A DNA stretch of 64,000 nucleotides, from contig NC_029516.1 of assembly GCF_001577835.2 (NCBI RefSeq), positions 69,116,186 through 69,180,185 of the forward strand. Direction: 5' to 3'. This document shows positions 1 to 42,809 of this stretch, one piece after another (position 1 is the stretch's first letter; the number at the start of each line of letters is the position of its first letter). A model generated the notes under the pieces. It did no database searches. It was not told where the DNA came from and saw only the letters and a program-made list of their open reading frames with translations. The translations under genes were made by a program, and so were the position numbers. Source of the stretch: Coturnix japonica. Its lineage: Eukaryota; Chordata; Aves; Galliformes; Phasianidae.

Positions 1-1985
1 CCTAGACAGTTTTCCTTTCAGTATAAGTATTTTTGTGCTTATAAGCACACTTTCCCTGCGATTGTTTAGGTTTAACACTTTATTTTATACTTCCCATCTG
101 ATTTTGCATTACCAGTCAATCGGGTTCACAGTTGTTCTTAATGTTGGAAGTTTTGTTCTGCATAAATCTGCAGTTCTGTGTTTTGGAACCAGCCCGTTAC
201 TGATTGATGCCACATTCTGCTTGCACAAGGTGACTGAGACCATATCACCATTATTAATACCTAGGCAGCTGCCAGTTCAAGGCAAGCAGTTAAATCTTTT
301 TGGCTGTGGCTGAGCAATTTCAGCTTCCATAGGGGAGAGTCTGCATTACCACAGGAGCCCTGGGAAATGTTAACAGTCATTTTGTTACTGCTCACACGAA
401 AGGTTCAGCACATGCTTCTTAGCAGGAGCACATCCCTCATGACAATGTTAATTTCAAGTTAGCAAGCAAATCATAATAAGAAGGAAGACTTTAACTCAGG
501 AGATCAGTAGAATGTCATTAGGAATTATTCCAGCAGAACTCCAAAAGGAAGCATGAGGAATACCCTGAAAATTCTTTGGGTTTTTTTGTTGTTTGGTTTG
601 GTTTTGTCCAACCAGCTGCTCATTCTTGCTCTATGCTGTTTGCTATTGGACATATTTATAGGGCAGTACTGTATAGAAGAGCACCAGCAATCACTCTCAT
701 CTTCCAAATATCATCAATGAATATGCATTCTGATTTACAGCAAGGTCTTCTGGAGGCTGCATCAGCCAAACATCTGTTGTTGGAATTTTCAGTAATAGAT
801 GGAATACTTTTACCAGTGCCCAGGTAACAGAAGCGAAATGGATCTGGGTTGTCCTGTACACAGTGACAAATACAGTTTCCATGCTATACAAGCATTGTGG
901 GCTCCAATTTGACACAGAAAAAGGGTATCCCTCAGAGAGGGGAAGGAGGAGAAAAATGCCAGTTAAATACCTGGGGTTTTGCTAGGGATCAAAAGAGTCC
1001 ATGATAAAGTGATCAGATGGGAATGCTGCCCTTTTTGCTACAGAGCATATTTTGGGTTTATCTTCAGGTGGCAGGATGCACAGTTAATTCCCTGGTCTTG
1101 TACTCATGCTGTTGCTGAAGAACAGTTTCTTAGATGAACAGAGTTTCTAGACAAATAATTATGGGAGCAGCTCAAAACTGAGTGGGATGCTTGTCTTTTT
1201 GTAGGAATCAAAAATCCTTCCAGGTAAGGGGAAAGTATAGTCAAGAAATGGTGAATAAGCATCAGGTTTATGCCATGATCTGGAAATGGAGTCTGTACCT
1301 AGTACAACTCCTATCACCAGGATTGGCTTCTTACCTCTCTCATGTAGGTTATGAATGTACTCATTCACCGTAAGAGCCATTCAGAGATAGAGTGAAGCTC
1401 TGTGAACAGAGGGCTTGGACCCACAGAAACCACTCTGGAAGAGAAATGTCCATTTAAGTGTGGCCTTTGCCCAGCATACCTTCATTTCCCTTGTTAATCC
1501 TGACAGCAACATCACCAGTCAGCATAATTCCTTATTATAAACAAAGCTATATGCACAAATACCCATTCAAAGTAGGAAATGTGTGGATTATTTTTTTTTT
1601 TCTATTCTTTTCTTTTTTCCACTTGCTTAAATAAGCACAGCAGAGCTGTTTTTTATCACGGTCCTGCTCCTGCATTTTTCCAACCCAATTAGGCCATTAC
1701 CAGGGCTAAATGAGGCATGGAGCCTTCAAAAGTCACACCGTCGTCCCGGAGATGAAGCGAGTAGAGCTGCAGAGTTGGCAGGTAGGTGAGGTGATGGGGC
1801 TCACTGGAGTGTGACCCTGGCTGTTTCTGTGTTCCAGAAAGATCACCTTCAGAATGAGGCGGGGAGGAAGGAAGTCAATTGAAAATATTACTTTTAAAAG
1901 GCTTGGCGCTAGCTACAGGTTGCAATGCTGTGATCGAGCGATGCAGCTGTGTTCGTTGGGGATGCATAGAACATCAAGGTCAGCC
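1..1985. other. Gene-free stretch at the left end
   Basis: AT-rich single-copy-looking DNA with only short open frames that match no family I know. No splice-bounded conserved segment was seen. Confidence 0.5.
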
Positions 1986-2266
1986 TCCTCTCCCATGTGA
2001 CCAGCAATAGGACTATTGGGAATGGCCTCAAGTTGCGCCATGGGAGATTCAGGTTGGACATTAGGAAATTCTTCTCTGAAAGAGTGGTCAGGTGCTGGAA
2101 CGGGCTGCCCAGGGACATGGTTGAGTCACTGTCCCTGGAAGTATGGAAACATTTAGATGTTGTACTGAGGGACATGGTTTAGTGCGAAGTATTGGTGATA
2201 GGTAGACAGTTGGACTGGATGATCTTAGAGGTCTTTTCCAACCTCAAGTGATTATATGATTCTAAG
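1986..2266 (+). mobile_element. CR1 LINE 3' end
   Basis: Contains the hallmark CR1 terminal segment. It encodes the degenerate [18 protein letters not shown] and [12 protein letters not shown], then GGACTGGATGATCTTAGAGG, and ends in an ATATGATTCTAAG tail. 5'-truncated, as most CR1 copies are. The homology may begin somewhat earlier. Confidence 0.85.
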
Positions 2267-5200
2267 AGGTTGTTATTGTAGTGTGCTGATGGCAGATGTT
2301 CCCTGGTGCCATGATGGGGACTCTTCACATGGAAGTGATACAGAGCTTCATCTGTCCTGCCATGAAGCTCTGATAACTCTTGCCAATATTTCTTCTGATA
2401 CACACTGGGAAAACTTACGTCTAACACAAGAAGAAAAAGGTCTCCATTTAGAAAGACAAGGAATGCAAAGCCCAGCAATTAGGCTCACCAAAGACTAGCT
2501 TGGGATCCCCAACTATTTTTCAGGGAGGAGCTCTGACAAAAAGAGTGACAATTTTCTGTCCTGTACCTTTTTAAACTCTTCAGGTTTTGTGTACTTAAAG
2601 AAAACAAGTGCTTCCACTTTTATGCATTCCATTTTTGTACAACTAAGAATGGATAAAAGGCCTTTGCTCAGAATGCTGATTACTTTAGGTCAATATCTTC
2701 ACCTCCGTTCTTCTGCTCTCACACTAAGCAATACATTAGTTGCCAGCTAAATCATATGAAACTTCTTACAGAATATAGTAGTAGAATCAGGTACAATACT
2801 GAACTCACCAGCTGAATTAATCTCGAAGTGAGAAAGGTAGTCTTCCCAGCCTCTTTTGGTTTGAAAGCATGATAGATCTGTTGAGATAAATACAGTCAAA
2901 AGAATCCCAATATTGGACATGTTGTTCTGGGTCTAGCTGCAGATGTTTGAGATGTTACTTCCATGTCAGCATTTTCTTCACCTCTGTAGTCTTCGCAGCA
3001 AGAACTGTGCTCCTAATCTGCTTCAGTCCCAAATGTTGCTTATTTTGTTAACTTCACTTTCATGGTAGTTTGAGCTCAGATGCTATAATTTGCAGGAAAA
3101 AGCTGAGGGGAAGGCTCACAATCTGTCATAATTACTTCAGAGCTTCTTATGACCTCTCATAGGGGTGCAGTAAAAAATCACAGCTGAGACTGTGATATTT
3201 CCTGAAAGTGCATGATAGGGAGTTTCCAATGGGGGAATGTCACATAGGGATAAATCTTGTGTTCAAAGGGACGTGTGTCTCTCAGTTGTGCAGAGAATTG
3301 AGCTTCAATAACTTTCATATGTTGAATATTTTATTCTAAGATTGATTTTTAGGGCACATTTTCACAAAATCACTTAGGTCATTAACCAGCTGTTAACTAG
3401 TGGACCTAGAAATGTTGCTTAAGGCACTAATGCTACAATTATTTAACATGGTATTGTTGAAGGTATCACTGGGTACTTTTAGAGGCAGGATCTCATACCA
3501 AATGATATTAGACGCTTTGAATGCTGATTTGAGTACAGAAGGCAGTTTCTATAATCCTCATTAATTACAGGGGGAGAGAAAGGTATCTGTATTTTGTAAA
3601 TAATAGGATGCATCCCTGCATAGGGAAGGTGGAGCAACAGGGGAGAGCTGTGTGAGGTGCGTGTACGTTCCTGCTTTGGCTTCACTACTGCCAGTACTAG
3701 CTGCAAGTCATGGGTCTGTGTTATCATCTCATCTACATCTTTAGCAGGGAAGTGTAGCCCCATGGGCTCAGCCAGCATTTCTTAATGTGAATAATACAGT
3801 CATAGATGATAAACAAGTATCATATCACACTGATCTTCCAGAGCATTGCACAGCAAAATAAGGGTCTTTGGTCCTATTCAGGGATCAGTGTATGGTGTAC
3901 AGTATTGTATTCCACCCTGTGCTCTCATGAGACATGCTACCACAAGCAAGCAGTGCAAGGGAGAGTCAGCAAAACCTGCCGTCCTCTCACTGTAGGACTA
4001 GAGCAGGACATAGGCCTCTCTGTGCCACTTACCTCCCATCACGCCTGCATTTTTGCTCTTGATTTTTTCCTCTGCCTTCCACTAATCTGCATTAAGTGAT
4101 TTTCATGGGTTCAGCAGAACTTCTGTCCTTGGTAGAGCCCAGAATTTCTCCTAAGTTCAAGAAAAAGCCTCTCTGTATGTTAAACTTATTTTCCTTTTCT
4201 GGGAACCTACAAGGTCACGCCACAGACAGAGGGTACACATAGTAGACAGGCAAAAGAAATATAAAAATGGGCTTGAATATTTTGCTACTAGAATAAAAGG
4301 AAAGAGAAGGATGATGGTAAAGGTATAATTATTCTGTTTGGAAAATCGTAAAGAGGAGAAAGCAGACAATGGAGAAATGGAGATAAAAAAAACCCACATC
4401 TTGGCACAGTTGAGAACTGGAAACGTAAAAGAAAATGTAGGGGGAGAAAAAAAGCACAAAAAAATCTAAAAGGATTTATTAGTGAGTCGTGCTGGACAAT
4501 GAAAAATTAAACTGTCCAACAAAAAGAAAGTGTTTGTTTGTTTCTAACACAAGTACAAATGAGAACGGAGCAGCCGGCCAGGGGCTACTTTAGCTTCTGA
4601 TTCAGCAAAGCACTGAAATACATGATAAGCTTTTAGAATCTACTAAATTTCATTAAAGCCAATTGCACTGAAGTTGAGCACATACTTAAGTGTTTTTTCT
4701 GAACTGGATCTATGTTGAAATTGGCTCAGAATTACAGTTGTCCTTATTGTTTGGTTCACTAAGAATTCTGCAGGAGAAAAAACGGAATCAAATCAAGTGC
4801 TTTGCTTCAGATTCAGAAATTAAAACAAAAAACAAAACAACAACAGAAACAGGTAAAATTGGAGGAAATTACAAAGTAAAATAAATATCTTCCCTGCAAG
4901 CAGATGGATAAAGTTCAATAGGAAAAAACTGTGCAGCTCTCAAATATGAGTCTTTTTCTAAAGGAAAATCTGAATTGAACTTGCTGCAGCTGATAATCAG
5001 TTTGACATTTTATTTGATATTTATCAGTGTGACACAGCATAAGCAACAAAGTTCTGAAATAATTTCTGGCCTGGGAAGCCCCAGACAGAGAAAGCAATTG
5101 GCATAAAGGCATCTCAGCCAGGAGAACGAGATAGATATCAGGTCAAGGACCCCTGCTTGTACCACCTCTGGGAAAACATCACTTTTAACAAAGCAATGCC

Positions 5201-5840
5201 GCTTTGTTATCAGAAATCTGTCACCATACTTTATTTAAAAGCTGCACTTCACACACCGATATTTCTAGTGGCTTGCAACCAAAATCAATGTGTCACAGAA
5301 GGTTTTGGAAAGAATTTTGCTGATACAACCCAGATTCTTCTTATATTTATTTACATGATCAGAGTTTATTGGCTCCTGTTATTTTGTGAAAGAATGATCA
5401 AAAGCTGGTTGATTACCTCAGAAAAATACAGAAACTTATGTATTTCCTTTTTGTAGTACTCTTTTATATTATTTTATGTTCTCTGACATTTCAGTTTGCC
5501 AACCAGACTATCGTACACTGGCTGGTCAGAAAGTGTGAGATCTCTTTTAGATGACATTGCACTACATGTTGTAATTTTAAGTACATGCAGACAACTGACT
5601 ACTTTGGCATTTCCCCCACTTCTCTCCAGTTCTTTCCTGCCTCATGACATAACATAGAAAGGAAACTGTTTAAAATGGCTTAATCCTTGTGACCGGTCCT
5701 TTTTTCTAAGCAGAAAAAAGGCAGGAAAAAGAAACAAAACTGAGCATCTAAAAATTGTTAATAAGGATAGTGCATGCTTATTCTCTTTAAGAAAAAAAGC
5801 AGCACAGTTTCAGAAATTATGTTCTTCTGTTGGCATTTGT
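2267..5840. other. Gene-free stretch
   Basis: No conserved exon, RNA gene or recognisable repeat was seen. Short open frames here have no protein-family signature. Confidence 0.45.
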
Positions 5841-7197
5841 TGAATGGCTTGGGTTGAAAGGGCCCTCAAGGATAACGAATCTCCAAGCCCCCTGTCACAG
5901 GCAAGGCCAACAAGCTCCATATCTAATAGTAGACCAGGTTGCCCAGTGCCCCGTCCAGCCTGGCTTTGAACACCTGCAGGGATGGGGCATCCACAACTTC
6001 TCTGGGCAGCCTGTTCCAGCACCTCACCACTCTCTTGGTAAAGAACTTTTCCCTGATATCCAACGTAAATCTTCCCTCCTTCAACTTAAACCTATTTCCC
6101 CTTGTCCTGCTGTTATCTACCCTTGTAAAGGGTTGACTCCCCTCCTGTTTGTAGGTTCCTCTGAGGCACTGAAAGGCTGCAAGGAGGTCACCCCACAGCC
6201 TTCTGTTCTCCAGGCTGAACAAGCCCAGCTCCCTCAGCCTGTCTTCATAGGGTAGGTGCTCCAGCCCTCTAATCATCTTTACAGCCCTCAATGAGCAGAG
6301 AGGAACAGACATCTCCCTGTCCCTGCTGGCCATCCCTCTTCTGATGGAGCCCAGGATACCATTGGCTTTCTGAGCTGCAAGAGCACACTGATGACTCACA
6401 TTCAGTTTTTCATCCACCAGGATCCACCAGGTCCTTCTCTGCAGGGCTGCTCTCAAGCACTGCTCCTTCCAGTCTGTGTTTATACCTGCTATTCCTCTGG
6501 CCCAAGAGCAGAACCTTGCACTTAGCTGTGTTGAACCTCATTAGGTTCACCTGGGCCCACCTTTCAGGTCTGATGAGGTCCCTCTGAATGGCATCCCTTC
6601 TTCCTAATGTGTCAACCTCACCACTCAGCCTGGTGTCTCCAGCAAACTCTCTGAGCATGCACTCAGTTCCATCACTGATGCCACTGACAAAGAAGTCAAA
6701 GATCACCCGTCCCAAGACAGACCCTTGGAGGACACCGCTTGGTACCAGCCTCCACCTGGACACAGAACCATTGATCACCACCATTTGTCTGTGGCCTTTC
6801 AGCCTATTCCTTATGCATTAGATGGTCCACCCATCAAATCCACATCCCTCCAATTTGGAGATAAGGATGTGGTGGGAGACCATGCCAAAGGTCCAAATAA
6901 ATGACATTGGTCACCTTCCCTTTCTCTACCAATACCATCATCCCATCATAAAAGGCCACCAGGTTGCTTAGGCATGACTTCCCCTGATGCAGCTGTGCTG
7001 GCTCTTTCAGATCACACGCTCATTCCTTGTGTGATGTGTGATTCCATGTTGTCTGGGAGGATCTGTTCCATGATCTTCCCAGGCACAGAGGTAGCACTCA
7101 CCAGCCTTTAGTTCCCTGGGTCCTCCTTGCTCCCTTTCTAATAAATGGGAGTGATATGACCCTTTTTCCAATCAACCAGGACCTCACCTGACAGCCG
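5841..7197 (-). mobile_element. CR1 LINE, the longest copy in the window (RT C-terminal half and 3' end)
   Basis: About 1.36 kb in reverse orientation. Two overlapping - strand frames (6410-6784 and 5923-6456) encode the end of the CR1 reverse transcriptase: [68 protein letters not shown] and [13 protein letters not shown]. The frames do not join, so at least one frameshift has occurred. Further upstream RT sequence (7000-7197) is degraded. 5'-truncated and not capable of autonomous movement. Confidence 0.93.
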
Positions 7198-10100
7198 CGG
7201 TTGAATGCCTGATTGTTTCAGGCAAAAGTCTGAATTAATCAAAGTTTGCAAACAACAGCCAGTAAAATATTTCAGCTCCTGTTTTACAGTAACTCCTAAG
7301 GCTCCTTATCTCCTCTTTAAATGAAGACAAAATCATTGAAATTACCTTTTATCCTTAGGCGAATATTATATCAAAGTTGTATTTTCATTGCCTTTAACAG
7401 CTTACAAGATGGCAGGTTTTTAACAGGAGGGATAGGAAACAACCAAGTGAATAAACTGTGGCACAGCAAGAGAAGATCAGAGTCTCAGAGAAAGAAGGAT
7501 AACTTTAAGATGCGGACCAGATGAATTCTCTGGTAACTAGAATCTCTAAATCTGAAATTGCTTGAGGGCCCAATGCAGCTACCTGTATATATCAGGGTAA
7601 CCAGTAGCTGATTGGTTTATGGCAGCATCTCAAAAGGCTGAAGGTTGTCTGCTGTGCATCTGGAACTCCTTAAAGACTAGAATTCATTTGAAGCCATGGC
7701 TGGTGTGTGGTAATATAGTTCCTAAGCATTTCTCTAGCTGTTCCCTAGACAATCTGATGAATTTGTCATATGTTGTTTCTTGTCTAGACATTTCCCAATG
7801 AGCACTGGCGGCGCAGCAGGATGCTTTGCTTGGTTGGATGCCTTGACATCCTCACTCATTTCAGTATTCCCTTTTGTGTATACACGCACACACTTTTGCT
7901 ATGATTGTATTAAGAAAGGCACAGGAGTAGGAAGATGAAAAGCTGCAGAATTCCCTTCCAGTGTTTGCTTCTGAGATTTGCAGTAAGTCTTGCAGAAATT
8001 ATGTTTAGCTTTTATTGCAGAAAATTCTTACCCTTCAGAGGAATAAAAAGCCATCCTCATGAGGCCCTTAGATCTGCTCCTCAGATCCTAGCTTGCAACC
8101 CTGCCCACATAGAAATGGCTCCAAAGACATATAAAACCTCCACACAGATTTCCACCAGGCACTTGCTGGTTCAAATATCACTTATATCTGTGTGCCTGCT
8201 AACATCTAATGGTGTTAAATGTGAGCTTAGATACCCTCGGCTAAAACCTAAAATGCCTCTCTGAGGTATTTTCTGTTACAAACTGTTTCACTTTTTGGCT
8301 TGTCATCATCAGCGCATAGAATTATTTACACCAAGGGATATCATTTTCCAGGACCTAAATCACACTGGTCAGGGACTGTGAGCGTGCTACTGCCACCAGT
8401 ATGCAAGTAGATTCAAAAGCGTTATGTGAATCCCCAAATCAGGTGCAGTTCTGACAGCTGCTATAAAGCCGTATAGTCCCAGCAGCATTGCAGGCCATGA
8501 GATCATGCCAGTGAAGGTGGCAAATAGATCATAGGCCTCATAATCCCCCAATTAAATCCACACATGGTAAATGCTGCCTGAAGAGCAGGTCTGGGTTTTT
8601 GCCTGGTGGTACTAGAGCCAGGAACACAGATGCTCTTTTGACTGCCATTGCTGCCACCAAATTTGTTCCTCAAAACAAAATATTGTGATTAATCCTAGAT
8701 ACCTTTTTCTGTATCTGCGTGTCCCCAGAGATTTAGACATCAGTCTCTAACAGTTTAATTCTGAAACTGATCTGTTGAGAAGAACAGCAACATTGATACC
8801 CAAGGCACATATCTCCCACTCTGCCATTTAGTAGCACTGAAAATAGATCAGAGTGTGATTCCACACCCTTTATCATTCTTTATTATTTGAACACCAGTAA
8901 CTGAGCTTAGGGTTGAAGGAAAACCAGTGATGTGACCGTTACATGAGTAATGCTACAGATACAAAACCTGTATAAACTTAAGCCTAGCCAATGGTAACCC
9001 ACTGACAGCCTTCACAATGCTGGGCATATTAGATGGAGCAGAATTAAATGTGATATAATTGAGTTGTTTACTACATTTTTTTTTTATGCTTTGTTTATCT
9101 TGGAGAATTGAGAATGTTGGTCTAGGACAAGCATTTATGTTTTTCATGGCCAACTTAAACACATCACTAGGCCTACTTTCTTTCTGTGGACTATTCCTCC
9201 CTGTGCTAAGATTATGTGCTTGTTGTGTTGTTATTTTTCATTTGACCTGGGCAAAACTTGTTATTTATGAGCTTCAGCAATTTCTTCAGTTTCACAGCAA
9301 ATTTGTATGAAATATTTTTTGCCTCCTCTTAGCTCTCTGATACCAAGTGTGACTATGATATAACTTTTTAACACATACTTCCAGTAATACAATAGAATAT
9401 TAGCATCCCAATTCCGATTGCATCTTTGATGTGCTCACTCCTCCTTTTGACCAAACTGGTGTAAGAAGGCTGTGCTAATGCCTGCCCAGGTGACATATAT
9501 GAACAATTTACTTTTGCTTATAGTGCCATAGTGCTGAGCACTAAAACATTTTGTGTCTCATGGTTATCATCCATTCTTCTACTGCAGGGCCCTTCTTCAG
9601 CAGTTTTGAGTATCTGGACACAAACTTGACCACACATACCCTCTTTTACCCCTGTTCAAACACATATCCAGACCTCTTCCAAGTCTGCTAAGGGCAGACA
9701 TGTTGCTCAGGGCTTCAGCCTGACTATGATCTAATTGTCTGCTTTGCATAATAAGAGAAATTCAAGGTACAGCAGGATATCTGCTGAGGAGTTTCTGCCA
9801 CTTTAGAGAATTATAGATATAGCAGGCCTCTTGGAGCAGGATGCCTTGTTGGGCAGGCCTGTGGGGCACACCAGGGTCCCTGGGAGTCTGTGGGTCTGGG
9901 ACAGATATATTACCATGGCCAGGAGTCATCCCCAGCTCTCTAGTCTAAAGTCATCTTGAAAGCCCAACAGATTCAGCTGAGCTTGAACATGTTGGATCCT
10001 CAATGGCAGCCTTGCAGCACCCAAGCTGATCATATGCAATTTAGCAAGTTCTTCTGTTGCTCTGAATGGGAGGGAAAAAGTATTTTAAAAATATAATTTC

Positions 10101-10229
10101 TTGTGAAGTTTCAAGGCCTTGTGGATATAAACAGATTGAACTTTGACATGTGTTCAGCTGATGATCTACCCTGAGTTAAAAGTGTCATGCTGTTTCAGAA
10201 AAGACAAGTAACATGCTGAGATATATAAA
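7198..10229. other. Gene-free stretch
   Basis: No gene or strong repeat was recognised. A 109-aa open frame at 7935-8264 has no recognisable domain and is probably chance. Confidence 0.4.
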
Positions 10230-10720
10230 CAGAGCCGTAGCTTGCAAGGCACATGGAATAATCTTACCACTCTGCTCAGCACTGATACAGGCCCAGTGAA
10301 AGCACTTTGTTCGTTTCTGGCCACTGCTCTTCTCTAAATATGGAGACGCTCTGACGGAGTTCAGAGGAACAAAGAATAATCTTCAGTTCTGGAAAGCATT
10401 GTTTCTTACAAAAAGAACAAATGTAGTTTGCTTATTCTAAAAAGAGAGAAAGAAAGAGAATGGATGGGTAATTAAAATTCTAAATAGGTGTGATTTTTAT
10501 GAAGTAGGCATTCATGTGTGATAAGAAAGTAGGCTTAAGCTGTAACAGAGCATTCAGGTTAGATGTGAGGAGACATTTGCATTGGTAAATGTAGAGGAAG
10601 CAAGACCTGGTGTTTGAGTTTGTTGCCCTGGGAGTCTGACATGTCTCCTTTCTTGGAAAGCTTTAGACAGGTGCAGGTGTTGCTGAGCCCATCCTGGGCT
10701 AAGGGTCAGATCCTTTCCTT
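10230..10720 (+). mobile_element. Old degraded CR1-type LINE 3' region
   Basis: Weak but ordered similarity to the CR1 tail: ACTGATACAGGCCC (the tyrosine-arginine-proline stretch before the RT end), GTTAGATGTGAGGAGACA, a CCCTGGGAGTC block and a final GGCTAAGGGTCAGATCCTTTC. Heavily diverged, so older than most CR1 copies in the window. Edges are approximate. Confidence 0.55.
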
Positions 10721-13138
10721 CCCAGTCATTATATCAACTTGATCAGCTGCAGTTTAAAGTCGTCATTAGTTCCTTTTTGATGAAGAAAAAGGATATATAC
10801 CAGGAATGTGCCATGTAGCTTTTTGCACAAAGAACAAATTGGATATTTCTGACTTTTCTGCATGATTCCTGGCAAAACAGTGCTGACAGCAGTAAACCTT
10901 TCAAATACTCCTGCCTGTCCCAGGATGCCTACTCTGCTCCCCTAGGTCCTGTTTCTACCATGCCAGTAGTTGCCTGTTCTCTTGTGTTCCTGGAGCCACT
11001 CTACTTTTCTCCACTGAAGTTTAGGGGACACAGCTGCTGCTTTATTTCCACTTCCAAGAGAGTTCAAAATCGAAAGGTCTGATGAAATAGAAAGAAAAAA
11101 GAAGGTTAGTTAAAGAATAATTTAAAGGGGAATTCCCTGGAATTCCCCCAGGGAAATAAGAGAATAAAAACAGGTCTCTGTCAAATAACATTGCAATGAG
11201 AATACTTTTATGTTGTTACTTTTTCTTGCAAAAGAAGTTTCACGGAGTTACGCTTGCTAAATACACGTACTGGAGAATAAACCTTCTGCATCAAATAGCA
11301 CAGAATCAAAGTATTTACATTTTAATGTTTTAAACATAAAACTACTCATGAAGGAAAGAAAGTAGTAAAAAAAGGGCTTCCTTCTAAGTGCAGTTCCTTG
11401 TTAATATTATCTTTTTTAATTTACTGGATGAAAACTGCAGGAACACGGTATTTGTTTTGTTAGCAATACAATTTCCACTTGTATTTTGCTACATTTTTAT
11501 GTCTTCAGGCATGTATTAGCAGGTAATTCAATTTTTCCTTTAATAAGGAAGAGGCCCATAGTCTTAATCTAATTATGAAAAAGAGAACTGAGGGAAAATT
11601 TGCTGGAACAAAAGATAATACTAGAGGATAATAGCTCTTGGTACTGGCAGCAAGCTAATAGCTGCTCATCACAAAAACAGCATCTTCAAATGTTTACAAT
11701 CTCTGGCATGGAGAGCACTAGAAAACAAACAGTTGACAGACTTGTGTTGTATTAAATGAGTCGAAGACACTTGATGTCCCAGCTATTGAAGGAATTTACG
11801 TATGGGCAGCTGTAAATGTTGATGGAAAATTTACAAGGAGCTGTATCGCCTCAGTTTGCTGCCATGGGAATGTCATTTATACATGTACAGCTCATAACAG
11901 ACAGAACATGTGATATTATTTCAGTTCTCCGTCCCATCTTGAGAACAGCTAGTTCCAAATTGTTCGGGGGGGGGGGGGGGGGGGGGTGTTCTGTAAATTC
12001 TGTTTAAAGTTTTTTTGCCAGTTTAGATCTGTTTCCTTTCAACTTTTTCTGCTTCGAGGAAAGAAGCAAGAATATGAATTCCCTTTTCCTGCATTGAATA
12101 CTTCAGCCATGTACTGCCTGGTGGCAAAGAGAGTTAGTACTAATTATTTAGAAGCTCAACCCACCCCCACAGCATCCCAGTAAACTAAATTACAATGTCT
12201 GTTCATGATGAAAACTGTTTCCTTTTACATAAGCAAAGAATCTGAAAGGTAAAAGAAAGAATTATTAGAGGGAAAACCAAAAACTGGGGAAAACAGTCAT
12301 AAATGAACAAGCTGTGATCATAAGCTCACCCTTTTCCCACAGGTGAGAAGTCATTGATCCCGTCCCACCTTGTTAAGTTAGCTTTAATGAAGTTAGCTCT
12401 TAATTTGGCAGGCCTGTAGATGTACTGCAGAGATAATGTGTTGAGCACAGAGAGGATGCAGTGTCTGTCATCCCAACAGGATGCAGAATTCAAAGCTCCC
12501 CAGCTAAGCCTGGAGTAGTATGATGACTGAACCTTTCAAGCCTTCATAATTCATTGTGGAGAAGTATCTTGATTTCAGGTACTTCCCTGGAAGTCATTCT
12601 CACTTTAGATAAAAAGGTTTTCATGTGACTTTGTTTCATTTTTAGTAAGAATAAGTTCAAAACAGAAAGTAGAGACCAACCAATGGAAAAGATGAGATGA
12701 ATGGGTACCAGAATCTTACCATCGTTCTTCACTTAGAAGTTTTGATTCTTATGGCATTTGATTTTTCCTTATCTCCAATTTTCCCCTCCAAGACCCTCCC
12801 ACAATGTGCTCTGTTCACTGAGGTCTGATTACAAGTTTTGCAGGGTCTCCGAGCGGGATACCACAGTCATGCAGAATCATGGGCAGATTCTGTAATCCAC
12901 TTCAGAAGTGTGGTAGATTGTGAGGACATCTGAGATAACCTCTGTCTCTTGCTTGAGGAGGTGCAGCTGTGATCATCAGGGTGCCTGACACTCTCAAAGT
13001 TGGGATATGTCCTTGGTTGTTGACTTGAGACAGCCTGCGGGGGCATGATGAGACATTGGTTTGTCAAAGCAGAACCATCCTGGGTGAGTTGGGCTCTGCT
13101 GTGTACATTGAATCACTATTGATGTCTTTATTTTTCAG
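10721..13138. other. Gene-free stretch immediately upstream of CASR
   Basis: No conserved exon was recognised. It could include CASR regulatory DNA or a non-coding exon, but no TATA box or CpG island was seen to support a promoter. Confidence 0.4.
11966..11986 (+). repeat. Poly-G run of 21
   Basis: Twenty-one consecutive G residues in an otherwise AT-rich region. Such runs are length-unstable and prone to sequencing error, so the stated length is uncertain. Confidence 0.95.
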
Positions 13139-13399
13139 TTCTCGAAGATGGGCTCTCTGTAATGCTTTGGTCATGAAGAAACAAGGAACACTGAATTGTT
13201 ATATTACAATGGAGAAAACAGAGGGACAAATACCAGCACTGTGGCTTCCACCTTGTTGCTTATCTCTCTGCAGACATGTGTCGCAAATGCTCTCTGGGCT
13301 GTACTAAGAAAAGGAAAGGCTTAGAAATTACAACATCTGCTTTCTTACATCATCTTTTCCAATTTTACATCCTATAACCCCTTGATGAAAGGAGGAACA
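13139..13399 (+). other. CASR: Probable 5' UTR part of the first coding exon of CASR
   Basis: A pyrimidine tract ending in CAG at 13136-13138 is the best splice acceptor upstream of the start codon. It would give about 261 nt of untranslated leader in the first coding exon, similar in size to the leader part of this exon in mammals as I recall. The stretch contains several upstream ATGs, including one 15 nt before and in frame with the chosen start. The non-coding first exon or exons and the promoter were not recognised and may lie further left, possibly outside the window. The acceptor choice is inference. Confidence 0.45.

Positions 13400-42809
<29,410 letters not shown>

Noticed and set aside
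5830-6255. 141-aa + strand open frame opposite the long CR1
   Set aside because: It is the antisense shadow of the CR1 reverse-transcriptase tail.
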